A DNA stretch of 14,889 bases from Cryomorphaceae bacterium (GTDB lineage Bacteria; Bacteroidota; Bacteroidia; Flavobacteriales; Schleiferiaceae), in contig DMQR01000063.1 in NCBI GenBank assembly GCA_003455605.1, forward strand, positions 1-14,889, written 5' to 3'. This document shows, piece by piece, positions 6,753 to 14,248 of this stretch. Each line of letters starts with the position of its first letter. The stretch's first letter is position 1. The notes beneath the pieces were generated by a model. It was not told the origin of the DNA. It saw only the letters and a list, made by a program, of their open reading frames with translations, and did not search any database. A program made the position numbers and the translations under genes.

Positions 6753-8246
6753 TTAAAGAAGTTCTTTTAAGAAATCTTCGAAACCTTTGAGTTTCTCATT
6801 TTGTAATGCAAGCTCTAACGGGGTTTCATCAAAAGAAGTCGTTATATCTTTAGACGCACCAAGCGATAAAAGTTTTTTTACCGGGTCTATAGATGATGCA
6901 GTCATTGCTGCTAAATGAAGAGCAGTTAGCCCGTCTTGGTTTAAGACATCAATATTATCTGTTATTGGCGTTAGTATGTCGAGGAGCTCCAATTTTGCTT
7001 TTTTCACCACCCAATGGAATATAGTGTTTTCACCAGACAGGGGGGTATTGAAATCGAGATTTACCTCTTTTAAAAGCGATACCTTCTCTGTGAAATCTGC
7101 AACGCTAATTGCTCTGTACCCCTCTAAAACGTATTCTTGAATAGGTTTATTTTTTTTGTCTGTAACGTGAGGATCACCCCCAGTTTCAAATAAATAACGG
7201 AGTACTTCCGGGCTGTTGTGTTTGGCGGCAAGCAAAACAGCAGTTTCACCTTTGTTATTCTGACAATTAATAATATCCTTAGTTGGCTCAAACTTACTGA
7301 GCTGTTTCACCTTCCATTTGGTAGTCAAGCTCATGAAAGCAGATCTGCCGGTTTCAGGTAGATCGAATACATTGCAACCGTTTTCGATGAGGTAGTGGAT
7401 GCTGGTTGAATCGGCATTTCCTTGGGCGAGAATACCAAGTGCACTCTGCCCGTTCTTGGCCTTTGCCCAAAGATTTACTCCCTCTTCCTTGAGAAATTCT
7501 AGGATTTTTGGATTAGTTTTTTTCCCACGAATTGACATGGCGGCGTAATGTGCCGTAGTCCTACCTTTATTATCTATCCCTTTGTAGTCTACTCCTTTTG
7601 TTTTTAAACTTTTGAGCAGTTCAGTATTTCCGCCTTTGGAGGCGTAATGTGCCGCTGTTGCTCCGTGTTGGTCCGTATCACCTAAATCAAGCCCGTGAAG
7701 GTTAAAGTAGTTAATCATTTCGTTGGAGTTTAAAAAGGGTAAGAGAAGTAATAATGAATTTGCGCCATCTCTATTCGTTTCGGTTTTGGGCTTGGCACCC
7801 TTATCTATTATAAAATTATAGATGTCTTGATTTTTATTTCCTGTCACAGCTGTAAATGTTAATAGTGAATAACCGTGTTCGTCTACAATTGACATATCAG
7901 CTCCTTTAGCGTAAAGGCTCTTCATGAATGATAGATTATCGCTATATGCCGCCCAAAAAATATAAGTGCGACCATCGTGGGTTAGCTTATTTACACTATT
8001 TCCATTTTGAGAAAGGAGGTATTCCAATATATTAGAATCAGCTTTTTCTAAAAGAGCCCAGGAAAGAGCATCAAAAGAATACCGATTTAAATCTGAAGGA
8101 TCATTGCCCTCAGCCACTAGAGACTTTATTCTCTCTATACTTGGATTTGATTTCCAGAAATTCCTGTCTAGCAGTTTATTCTGTCCTGCTGCATGTAGAC
8201 TCACTATCAGTGCTGTAAATAGACCGAGCGCTATTTTTCTTATCAT
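6753..8246 (-). CDS. Exported ankyrin-repeat protein
   Basis: 497 residues from the ATG at 8246, which gives a clean signal peptide (MIRKIALGLFTALIVSLHAA, cleavage near residues 20-22); a TTG five codons upstream would add an unneeded MLQIV extension. The mature protein is almost wholly ankyrin repeats, about twelve, several degenerate; the clearest are HGATAAHYASKGGNTELLKS, KGETAVLLAAKHNSPEVLRY and DGLTALHLAAM near the C-terminus. Ankyrin repeats are protein-binding scaffolds. Periplasmic ankyrin proteins are known, for example AnkB of Pseudomonas, needed for full periplasmic catalase activity. No catalytic domain is visible. It lies between the DUF6607 and DUF2271 genes in the heme operon, so it may organise periplasmic partners of that system; this is inference. 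Confidence 0.85.
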   Translation of the reverse strand: MIRKIALGLFTALIVSLHAAGQNKLLDRNFWKSNPSIERIKSLVAEGNDPSDLNRYSFDALSWALLEKADSNILEYLLSQNGNSVNKLTHDGRTYIFWAAYSDNLSFMKSLYAKGADMSIVDEHGYSLLTFTAVTGNKNQDIYNFIIDKGAKPKTETNRDGANSLLLLLPFLNSNEMINYFNLHGLDLGDTDQHGATAAHYASKGGNTELLKSLKTKGVDYKGIDNKGRTTAHYAAMSIRGKKTNPKILEFLKEEGVNLWAKAKNGQSALGILAQGNADSTSIHYLIENGCNVFDLPETGRSAFMSLTTKWKVKQLSKFEPTKDIINCQNNKGETAVLLAAKHNSPEVLRYLFETGGDPHVTDKKNKPIQEYVLEGYRAISVADFTEKVSLLKEVNLDFNTPLSGENTIFHWVVKKAKLELLDILTPITDNIDVLNQDGLTALHLAAMTASSIDPVKKLLSLGASKDITTSFDETPLELALQNEKLKGFEDFLKELL

Positions 8247-8267
8247 AACTATTTGTAACAATGTTTA

Positions 8268-8303
8268 AAGAGAGTGCCCCCGATTCGCTAGGGGCACTCT
8301 CTT
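8268..8303 (-). terminator. Strong intra-operon hairpin (attenuator or processing site)
   Basis: A perfect 13-bp stem, AAGAGAGTGCCCC (8268-8280) and GGGGCACTCTCTT (8291-8303), with a 10-base loop, lies between the DUF6607 gene and the ankyrin gene. In the direction of transcription only two or three U residues follow, so termination would be partial. No TAnnTTTG promoter is seen between it and the ankyrin start, so the last three genes seem to depend on read-through. Confidence 0.7.
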
Positions 8304-8320
8304 ATCTAACCCCTTACTAA

Positions 8321-9253
8321 CTAAGGGTAATAGACGTATAGTTCAATATGTGATTTGAGCTTTTTACGCCATTTCCTTTTCGAGCGGACCTCATCTTTAA
8401 GCCACTGATCGTTCAGTGCGTACATGCTTTTAATCAAAGATTTACCTTCATATTTCAGGTAAACCTCTAAATCTCTTTTTTCGTCGTAAAAACCGCTCCA
8501 GACTTTGCGCACAAGCGCCCAGAACTCTTGGTTTTCTTCCCACCAGTCAATGGCATCTTGACAGTTAGAGTCTGCAATTCTTTTATATGTATTTACTCCT
8601 TTTTCATAGGCAAGAGTTTGGTCTGCCGTACTATCAGTTCTAAGAACCTTGGTATTGTCCTGCTCGTGTATCCATCCTTCAGTGGTAATCTCTTGACGAT
8701 TTCTCCTGTGCATGACGTTATAATCACTGCGCTTTGTATACTCTCGTCTTGGAAGAGGCGCATCTGTGGCATTCTCCCAGTAGGTTCTCCCATTTTGATG
8801 GACCCAAGAGGCCGTTCCTTCGTAGCGTGGGCTGTCGTCTACCTGATATACTTTTTGTGTCCAGGTTCTCGGCTCGTTATCTGCATTGTCAACGTAAGTC
8901 CAGTTTTGGTCTTTATCGTAATGGTATTCGTAATCACTTTCATATATCCAATCTTGGCGCCAGTGTTTGACAGTCATACCGCCGCCAACAACAAGGATAT
9001 GCTGAATCTGGATTTTATTTTCTTCTTCTCCCACTAATATAGCCAGTTCAGCACCTGCGTGAGCTGTATATCGATCGTGAAAATCATAGTCGGGTATGTC
9101 TGAGAATGTCTCTACAAATTTGAAGTCAATCTCAAAGCAACCGCACATGCTTTTGATGGCTTTACGGTCCAATTCTTTGGTATTCTCCTGAGCCTTGAGA
9201 TGCAAACCACCAAAGAATATTAAAAAAAGAAGTGCAAGCGAGTATAATTTCAT
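8321..9253 (-). CDS. DUF6607-type exported protein
   Basis: 310 residues from the ATG at 9253, giving signal peptide MKLYSLALLFLIFFGGLHLK then AQ; a TTG four codons upstream is less likely. The start is separated by a single base from the stop of the preceding HmuY-like gene, suggesting coupled translation. I recognise the pattern of the DUF6607 family: IKSMCGCFEIDFKFVETF near residue 34, VKHWRQDWIYESDYEY near 95, WTQKVYQVDDSPRYEGTASW near 131, and DAPLPRREYTKRSDYNVMHR near 163. The protein is rich in Trp, Tyr, Asp and Arg, with a CGC pair near its mature N-terminus. Its function is unknown. The mature part has no membrane helix, so it should be periplasmic or surface-located. Position right behind two heme-binding proteins suggests a part in heme or iron handling; this is context only. 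Confidence 0.75.
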   Translation of the reverse strand: MKLYSLALLFLIFFGGLHLKAQENTKELDRKAIKSMCGCFEIDFKFVETFSDIPDYDFHDRYTAHAGAELAILVGEEENKIQIQHILVVGGGMTVKHWRQDWIYESDYEYHYDKDQNWTYVDNADNEPRTWTQKVYQVDDSPRYEGTASWVHQNGRTYWENATDAPLPRREYTKRSDYNVMHRRNRQEITTEGWIHEQDNTKVLRTDSTADQTLAYEKGVNTYKRIADSNCQDAIDWWEENQEFWALVRKVWSGFYDEKRDLEVYLKYEGKSLIKSMYALNDQWLKDEVRSKRKWRKKLKSHIELYVYYP

Positions 9254-9254
9254 C

Positions 9255-10499
9255 TTAACGAACAATTATTCTTTTGGTGATAATATTAGAACCTCGCTGT
9301 ACCGTGACCATATACATTCCAGTTGCATAGTCACTTACATCAACCACATAGTCTATTAAACCAAGGGGCTCTATATTTTCTTGATGAACGGTTTGACCTT
9401 GGAGGGTTGTAATCTGTATGCTACTGGCTTCTTGAGCATTGAAAACAACATGTGCGATATTATCTGCTGGATTTGGATATAGCGTGATATTCAGGGGCTG
9501 ATTCTCCTCAATATCTGCTGCACTAATTAGTTCCTTGTGAAAGACAAATTCACCAGTCATTGAACCTCCAAAACCGGTCATGACCAGTCTCCAAAGGTTC
9601 CCGTCAACATCATCAACGAAGTAACATAAAGAATCTTCTATATTGAATGACCAAGTACTTGAGTTATAGCTTTTCCAGTCATAACCCACTGTGTTGATAT
9701 TATCACTCAAGGAATGTCCAGCGAAAGATGTGGTATTCATTACATCAGCCACACCGCTCATTTTAGCCACTTCGACCCCAACATTAGATAACAATCCGGT
9801 AACACCGTAGTGAGTTCCCGGGAATAACTCCGTCACGTATTTGGTAAATACGAAGTCCCAAGAAGAACTTGCAGGCTCGCGGTTGATTTCAGTCTCTGCA
9901 CGTATACTGTAATAACCAAAGTTGCGTCCTGAAAAACTACTCTTTGATACAGTTTCGTTTACCTCGTTAGTACCGTCAATATTAGCATACTTAAAGTTGA
10001 ATGATCCGCTTGCGAGGGATTCAATTTGTAATTTTTTCATTGAACCGTTGTTTAGCTTTATCACAAAAAGTGAATCACCCAAAACATGGTGTGTTATGGT
10101 AGAATATATGCCCCAACCTAGATCCATAGGGTTAGAGGTTTTACCGGTATTAAAAGCACCTCCTGCCCAAGTAGTATCAGAATCGTAAACCATAGGCCAG
10201 GACGAAATTCCCGCTGTATCAAGGGTGGCCCAGTCGCTTGTGTCGCCATCAGGATATTTATAAAGTTCGGTTCCAATGGCGCCATTTATTCGAATGGTTG
10301 ATCCATAACCGCTTGCGTCGAAAGCGATGTCCCAATCCGAATTGTCAATATTTGCGATTTCTCCCGCGTTGAGTGAATAGTAGCTTTGGTGAGCATAACC
10401 CGTAAAAATAGATACGGTATCGTAAACTCCTTGTGCAGACACATAAACGCCTAACATCAAGGAAGTAATAGTTAATAGTAATTTTCTTTCCATTTTCAT
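9255..10499 (-). CDS. HmuY-like heme-binding protein with T9SS sorting tail
   Basis: 414 residues: signal peptide 1-22 (cut near VSA-Q), a HmuY-like domain at about 25-325, and a C-terminal type A T9SS sorting domain from ITLYPNPADN (338-347) to the basic end TKRIIVR. The HmuY-type landmarks are DWDIAFDASG (55-64), SWDFVFTKY (213-221), VTGLLSNVGVEVAK (233-246) and INTVGYDWKSYN (268-279). The same landmarks occur in the same order in the next gene upstream, so the two are paralogs. HmuY proteins of Porphyromonas bind heme through two histidines; candidates here are His137, His138, His230, His262 and His321. The tail predicts export across the outer membrane and release or surface attachment, unlike lipoprotein HmuY. 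A partial operator lies 11 bases upstream. The HmuY call rests on overall pattern and context. Confidence 0.8.
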   Translation of the reverse strand: MKMERKLLLTITSLMLGVYVSAQGVYDTVSIFTGYAHQSYYSLNAGEIANIDNSDWDIAFDASGYGSTIRINGAIGTELYKYPDGDTSDWATLDTAGISSWPMVYDSDTTWAGGAFNTGKTSNPMDLGWGIYSTITHHVLGDSLFVIKLNNGSMKKLQIESLASGSFNFKYANIDGTNEVNETVSKSSFSGRNFGYYSIRAETEINREPASSSWDFVFTKYVTELFPGTHYGVTGLLSNVGVEVAKMSGVADVMNTTSFAGHSLSDNINTVGYDWKSYNSSTWSFNIEDSLCYFVDDVDGNLWRLVMTGFGGSMTGEFVFHKELISAADIEENQPLNITLYPNPADNIAHVVFNAQEASSIQITTLQGQTVHQENIEPLGLIDYVVDVSDYATGMYMVTVQRGSNIITKRIIVR

Positions 10500-10509
10500 C
10501 TTATTTTTA

Positions 10510-10526
10510 TTTAGACTAATTCTAGA
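10510..10526. promoter_or_regulatory. Operator-like palindrome before the T9SS-tailed HmuY gene
   Basis: TTTAGACTAATTCTAGA is an 8-1-8 inverted repeat (6 of 8 pairs) of the same family as the sites at 4625 and 13740. It lies 11 bases upstream of the minus-strand ATG at 10499. A weak minus-strand -7 box (TAATTTTA, 10531-10538, one mismatch to TAnnTTTG) lies just upstream of it, so an internal promoter overlapped by the operator is possible, making this pair of genes separately controllable. Confidence 0.45.
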
Positions 10527-10580
10527 TAAGTAAAATTAAAACAGAAAATCATATCTATAAACAACTATGTTAAATTTCTT

Positions 10581-11552
10581 TTATAGTTCTTGGAATTCGA
10601 ATTGAGGAGCGCCTTTTTCCCCAGCTGAATTATAGAAATTCAGAAAGCGCAGCTTATAATAACGCTCTTCGTGGTCTGTAATGAGATAGCTTATGTTTGG
10701 ATAGATGATAAAACCATCTTGGAAATCGTAGTACTTCCAATCGTATCCGATCGTATTCATGCCTTTCTTGTATTTGGCCATCAATGCGTGTTCACGTGTA
10801 ATTTTTTGGAAGTCGATAGAATCGATCTTAACAGCTTCTACTTCATAGCGGTTTAATAAAACGCCAGTGACTAAATAAGGTGTGAAGGAACTGTCACTGA
10901 CGAACAAGTGCATATATTGGGTAAAATGTAGGTCCCAATCTTCCTTCATGGGCTCGATTGCCTCTTTGCTATAGTTGAGCAAAGAGATACACGTGAGGTT
11001 GGTTGTGGCATCATGTTCCACTACAATGGTGGTGTCTATATTACCATTTAGGGTTCCAATTCGTATGCTATAGTTTAGAGGGTCGAGCGTATCTACTTTA
11101 AATTTTCTTTTACCAAGTGTGCTACCATTAGCGTTTACACCTAGATCCATCACATAGAACCCAGAGGAATCCAAGAATTGACCTGCAGCTGTACTGTCTA
11201 AATGACCGGAAGGATAGTCGTAATGCCAAGATAACGTACCTAAAGACCCTCCCCCTTCGAAGGGATTATTACCTTCATATGCGAGTTTACCCCCCCGAGA
11301 GTCGTTGATAATAATATGGTGCTGATTGTTGGAAAGAATTAGTCCTATATCCCATGAATTTTTATCGTTTTCTGCTACTAAGGAATTGGTCCCAAGATCG
11401 AAGTATATTTGTTTTTCGTAGTTGGGGCCCATTTCTAGTTGTGTAATGATTGCGTTCCCTCGGTCTGCAGGTTCAATGGGCAATTCCCCTGGGTCACAAC
11501 CCACAATCAAGACCAAGAAAAAAACAATGGCGAAAACGGTTGTAAACCTCAT
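10581..11552 (-). CDS. HmuY-like heme-binding lipoprotein
   Basis: 323 residues from the ATG at 11552. Its A is shared with the TGA of the receptor gene (TGATG overlap), so translation is probably coupled; a GTG one codon earlier is less likely. Signal peptide with lipobox LIVGC, lipid-attached Cys19, then DPGELP, so it is an outer-membrane lipoprotein. The body has the HmuY-type landmarks NSWDIGLILS (near 65), DWDLHFTQYMHLF (near 205), VTGVLLNRYEVEAVK (near 228) and MNTIGYDWKYYDF (near 265), matching its T9SS-tailed paralog downstream but ending at QFEFQEL without a sorting tail. A HmuY-type lipoprotein directly behind a TonB receptor recalls the hmuY/hmuR pair of Porphyromonas. Likely role: capture heme at the surface and pass it to the receptor. 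Ligand identity is inferred. Confidence 0.8.
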   Translation of the reverse strand: MRFTTVFAIVFFLVLIVGCDPGELPIEPADRGNAIITQLEMGPNYEKQIYFDLGTNSLVAENDKNSWDIGLILSNNQHHIIINDSRGGKLAYEGNNPFEGGGSLGTLSWHYDYPSGHLDSTAAGQFLDSSGFYVMDLGVNANGSTLGKRKFKVDTLDPLNYSIRIGTLNGNIDTTIVVEHDATTNLTCISLLNYSKEAIEPMKEDWDLHFTQYMHLFVSDSSFTPYLVTGVLLNRYEVEAVKIDSIDFQKITREHALMAKYKKGMNTIGYDWKYYDFQDGFIIYPNISYLITDHEERYYKLRFLNFYNSAGEKGAPQFEFQEL

Positions 11553-13579
11553 CACTTCAAATTATAGTTGATAGACATGAATAATGAACGCCCCCAATTC
11601 ATAGCGATGGCACTACCCACCGAACTATGCGCACCACCAACTGACCCACCACCAGTAACACCTACATTTTGAACATTCATTAAATTTTTTCCGCCTAAGC
11701 TCAAACTGACACCTTTTTTCTCGAAGTTTTTGGTAATGGTCAAATTGAGTGTATGGTAGTCTTCTACGAAACCTAGTTGAATTTCATCGTCTCCATCAAT
11801 GTTGTAAGATGGGGTTCTTCCAGTATATTTCCAGAATACAGACATTTTCATATTGAGCTTTGCCATAGAGTAGGTAAAGCGTGAGCGTAACTCAGGTGAA
11901 AAAGAGAACGGCTCCACTGCCCTAAATTCAGAGACATGATTGTACCTGCCAATATAAGACCAGCCTATCAAGGCGTTGATTTTAGAGGTATTGAAATTTA
12001 TATCTCCACTCATCCCGGTGCTCTTAAATAGCCCTATGTTGATGTAAGAGTATTCCTCTGTTCCAGGAACAAGCCCGAGAGAAATTAGGTTGAAGATGTG
12101 GTTGTAAAAGACGCTCTGGTTGAAAGTGACAAACAAGTTGTCCATGCGTTTACTTAAAAGATAAGAGCCACTGAAATTATGGCTTTTTTCAGCTTGAAGG
12201 TCAGGGTTACCGAATATATTATGATTTATGTCGACAAACTCAAAGTAAAGCTCTTTTAGGGAAGGCGCTCTAAATCCACTGGCATAAGACCCTCTAACCG
12301 TATAATCTCCTTTAGTATACTTTAGGTTTAGAGAAGGGATAACAGGGCTTAAATAAGCGGTGTTGTGGGATGTGCGAATACCAGGTCTAATTACGACGTT
12401 ATCATTGATCTCTATTTCGGCTGTAGCATAAATGGCATAATCACCAATAGACTGCTTGTTATCGAGGATTCGTCTACCCGCGTTTTGCTCGAAATTGGCA
12501 TCATATCCAAACTCGAAACTAGATCGAAGTAATTCATTGGAATAAATGAACGAACCTCGGCTCATTACAGTCCCAAACCAAGAGGTGTCTTGGTTGCTGG
12601 CTCCTGGAATTAATGTACTTTCAAGGGTAGTCAAATCATTGAAATAGGTATTCTTAATTCGCTTAAAATCATTATACGCCGTCAAGATATTCCAATCGTC
12701 TCCCCAGGGTAATTTGCCTTTGAGCTTAATTCCGACATTATTTCTGTAGGTGTAATAGAAATCGTCAAACGCATTTTCGTAATAGGGTAGTTTTGGAAAC
12801 CCTCTATTCGTAATTTTTTCTTGGAATGATGATAAATAGGGTGAAAAATGGAAGTTCCCCTTATTAAAAGTATAGTCAAGCTTTCCAAAGTGCTGTCCTT
12901 TCATATTCCACTGGATGGATCGATTGGTATCTGCGGGCTCTGCTACTGGGAATTTGAAAAAGGCGTCGTTTGGATTCCATCCGTCAAAGAAGCGACGGCC
13001 GCCACTTAGTCCAATAATATGAGCTCCTTTTTTATAGCTAAAATCGCCATCTGTATTGTACTGTCCCACAGATTCCCAATAGTTATTAATATGTATTTTA
13101 CGCCCTGTTTTCTTCTGCTTTTTTGTGATGAGGTTTATGGTTCCGGCTAAAGCATCTGTGCCGTAGTTAACAGAAAGTGGCCCCTCGATTAGTTCAATCC
13201 TTTCGATAGTATTCAGGTTGATTTGACTAAGGTCTATATTCCCGTTTAATCGTCCTATGACCGGAACACCATCAATTAGAACTTTTACGTTTTGACCACT
13301 TAGACCTTGAATGCTAATAGCTGAACCTAAAATATTATCTTGGCTCACACGCATTCCCGTTTCCATACGCAGTAAATCTCTTAGATTGACCGCAGCTTGT
13401 TCAGCTATTTGACGTCTGTTTACAACACGGACAAGGTGCACAGATTCACCAACAGTCTTCTTCTCGTGTTGTGCTGTTATGACCACTTCCTCGAGAATAT
13501 TGTTGATAGTTGTATCGACCTGTGCGCTTGCAAAAAGAGTGCAGATAAATAAAACTGAAAATGTATAAACTTTCATCAT
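11552..13579 (-). CDS. TonB-dependent outer-membrane receptor, heme-receptor type
   Basis: 675 residues. Signal peptide 1-19, a TonB-box-like EEVVITA (30-36), plug domain at about 45-155 (including VKVLIDGVPVIGR and IERIELIEGPLSVNYGTDAL) and a 22-strand-type barrel ending in SLFMSINYNLK. There is no carboxypeptidase-like N-terminal extension, so it is not SusC-like. Residues 436-439 are FRAP and 458-461 are NPDL, with His453 between them, the arrangement of FRAP/NPNL boxes with an intervening His in bacterial heme receptors; these boxes also occur more loosely in other TonB receptors. A glycine-rich segment precedes the last strand. First gene of the seven-gene operon, driven by the divergent promoter near 13730. 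Two tandem ATG codons (13579, 13576) make the exact start uncertain by one residue. Likely substrate heme or a heme protein; a siderophore is the alternative. Confidence 0.9.
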   Translation of the reverse strand: MMKVYTFSVLFICTLFASAQVDTTINNILEEVVITAQHEKKTVGESVHLVRVVNRRQIAEQAAVNLRDLLRMETGMRVSQDNILGSAISIQGLSGQNVKVLIDGVPVIGRLNGNIDLSQINLNTIERIELIEGPLSVNYGTDALAGTINLITKKQKKTGRKIHINNYWESVGQYNTDGDFSYKKGAHIIGLSGGRRFFDGWNPNDAFFKFPVAEPADTNRSIQWNMKGQHFGKLDYTFNKGNFHFSPYLSSFQEKITNRGFPKLPYYENAFDDFYYTYRNNVGIKLKGKLPWGDDWNILTAYNDFKRIKNTYFNDLTTLESTLIPGASNQDTSWFGTVMSRGSFIYSNELLRSSFEFGYDANFEQNAGRRILDNKQSIGDYAIYATAEIEINDNVVIRPGIRTSHNTAYLSPVIPSLNLKYTKGDYTVRGSYASGFRAPSLKELYFEFVDINHNIFGNPDLQAEKSHNFSGSYLLSKRMDNLFVTFNQSVFYNHIFNLISLGLVPGTEEYSYINIGLFKSTGMSGDINFNTSKINALIGWSYIGRYNHVSEFRAVEPFSFSPELRSRFTYSMAKLNMKMSVFWKYTGRTPSYNIDGDDEIQLGFVEDYHTLNLTITKNFEKKGVSLSLGGKNLMNVQNVGVTGGGSVGGAHSSVGSAIAMNWGRSLFMSINYNLK

Positions 13580-13726
13580 GCTCTAACGAATTTGGAAGTT
13601 CTTTTACCAGAAATGTATTAGCAATAATCCCATACTTTAATAGAAGTCTTTTTGGTCATCTTTAAAGATCAAAATATGACCGTTTATTACAGGGAGGCCA
13701 TCGCATTTATGTGCGTCTAGTCTTTA
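13580..13726 (-). promoter_or_regulatory. Long leader of the receptor operon with inverted repeats
   Basis: With a transcription start near 13720 the leader would be about 140 bases. It includes the perfect 12-bp palindrome ATCTTTAAAGAT (13658-13669) nested inside GGTCAT (13654-13659) and ATGACC (13676-13681). I recognise no known riboswitch class and see no reading frame of note in it. Confidence 0.35.
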
Positions 13727-13734
13727 CAAAGATA
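13727..13734 (-). promoter_or_regulatory. -7 promoter box of the receptor operon
   Basis: The minus strand reads TATCTTTG, a perfect TAnnTTTG. It is 5 bp from the operator at 13740-13756, which lies upstream of it and would cover the -33 region. Confidence 0.65.
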
Positions 13735-13739
13735 CACAA

Positions 13740-13756
13740 TTTAGAATGAGTCTAAA
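13740..13756. promoter_or_regulatory. Shared operator of the divergent promoters
   Basis: TTTAGAATGAGTCTAAA is an 8-1-8 inverted repeat with 7 of 8 pairs. It is placed symmetrically: 5 bp separate it from the minus-strand -7 box (13727-13734) and 5 bp from the plus-strand -7 box (13762-13769). One bound dimer would block both promoters. Fur-like 7-1-7 geometry and the heme-uptake genes point to a metal-responsive repressor; the regulator itself is not in the window. Confidence 0.7.
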
Positions 13757-13761
13757 TAATG

Positions 13762-13769
13762 TATATTTG
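13762..13769 (+). promoter_or_regulatory. -7 promoter box of the DoxX-like gene
   Basis: TATATTTG is a perfect TAnnTTTG, ending 17 bases before the ATG at 13787, so the leader would be very short. The -33 region overlaps the operator. Confidence 0.65.
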
Positions 13770-13786
13770 AAAAAATCTATTTAATC

Positions 13787-14215
13787 ATGAAAGCTACAAT
13801 CCACACAATTTGTACTGTTATACTCGGGCTATTCTTCATTTACAAGGGGATAGATAAAATACCGATTAAATTAAAAGCCATTTCGCAAGAAGACATAATC
13901 GCTACTATTGTCGAGAAAAATTCATATGAACCTCCTGTAGGCTATAAAATCACCATGAACACAATGCGCCAATCAGGTTTTATCCGGGTCATCTCATTTT
14001 TTCAAATTTTGGCGGGGGTGTTGATGATCATTCCAAAAACTAGGTTAGTAGGATTGTTAACTCTAGTACCTATCATTTTAAACATTTTTTTGATGCACGT
14101 ATTCTTTGATAATAGAATTGAAGAAAATATTTTGACGGGCAGTATTTTGATAATGAACGTGGTCCTATGTAGCTATTATTACAAAAGGATTCAATTGATA
14201 ATACTTGGCGATTGA
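13787..14215 (+). CDS. DoxX-like small membrane protein
   Basis: 142 residues with four predicted membrane helices, at about 5-21, 65-82, 86-106 and 115-132. The segment GFIRVISFFQILAGVLMIIP followed by KTRLVGLLTLVPII and LMHVFFDNR is the typical DoxX-family pattern (E/Q-x-L-A-G-x-L-L-x-I-P, then a His near the end of helix 3). DoxX-like proteins are inner-membrane proteins linked in various bacteria to redox homeostasis, but most, including this one, have no assigned reaction. It is transcribed divergently from the heme receptor operon and shares its operator, so it should be induced under the same condition. A single-gene unit, closed by the terminator at 14249-14279. Confidence 0.72.
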   Translation: MKATIHTICTVILGLFFIYKGIDKIPIKLKAISQEDIIATIVEKNSYEPPVGYKITMNTMRQSGFIRVISFFQILAGVLMIIPKTRLVGLLTLVPIILNIFLMHVFFDNRIEENILTGSILIMNVVLCSYYYKRIQLIILGD

Positions 14216-14248
14216 GGCGCTAAATATTTAGCAAAGAGAATTACAAGT

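Noticed and set aside
8528..9037. 169-codon + strand frame opposite the DUF6607 gene, hydrophobic
   Set aside because: Hydrophobicity results from the complementary codons of the Asp/Glu/Lys-rich gene; no promoter, and the minus-strand gene has a signal peptide and operon position.
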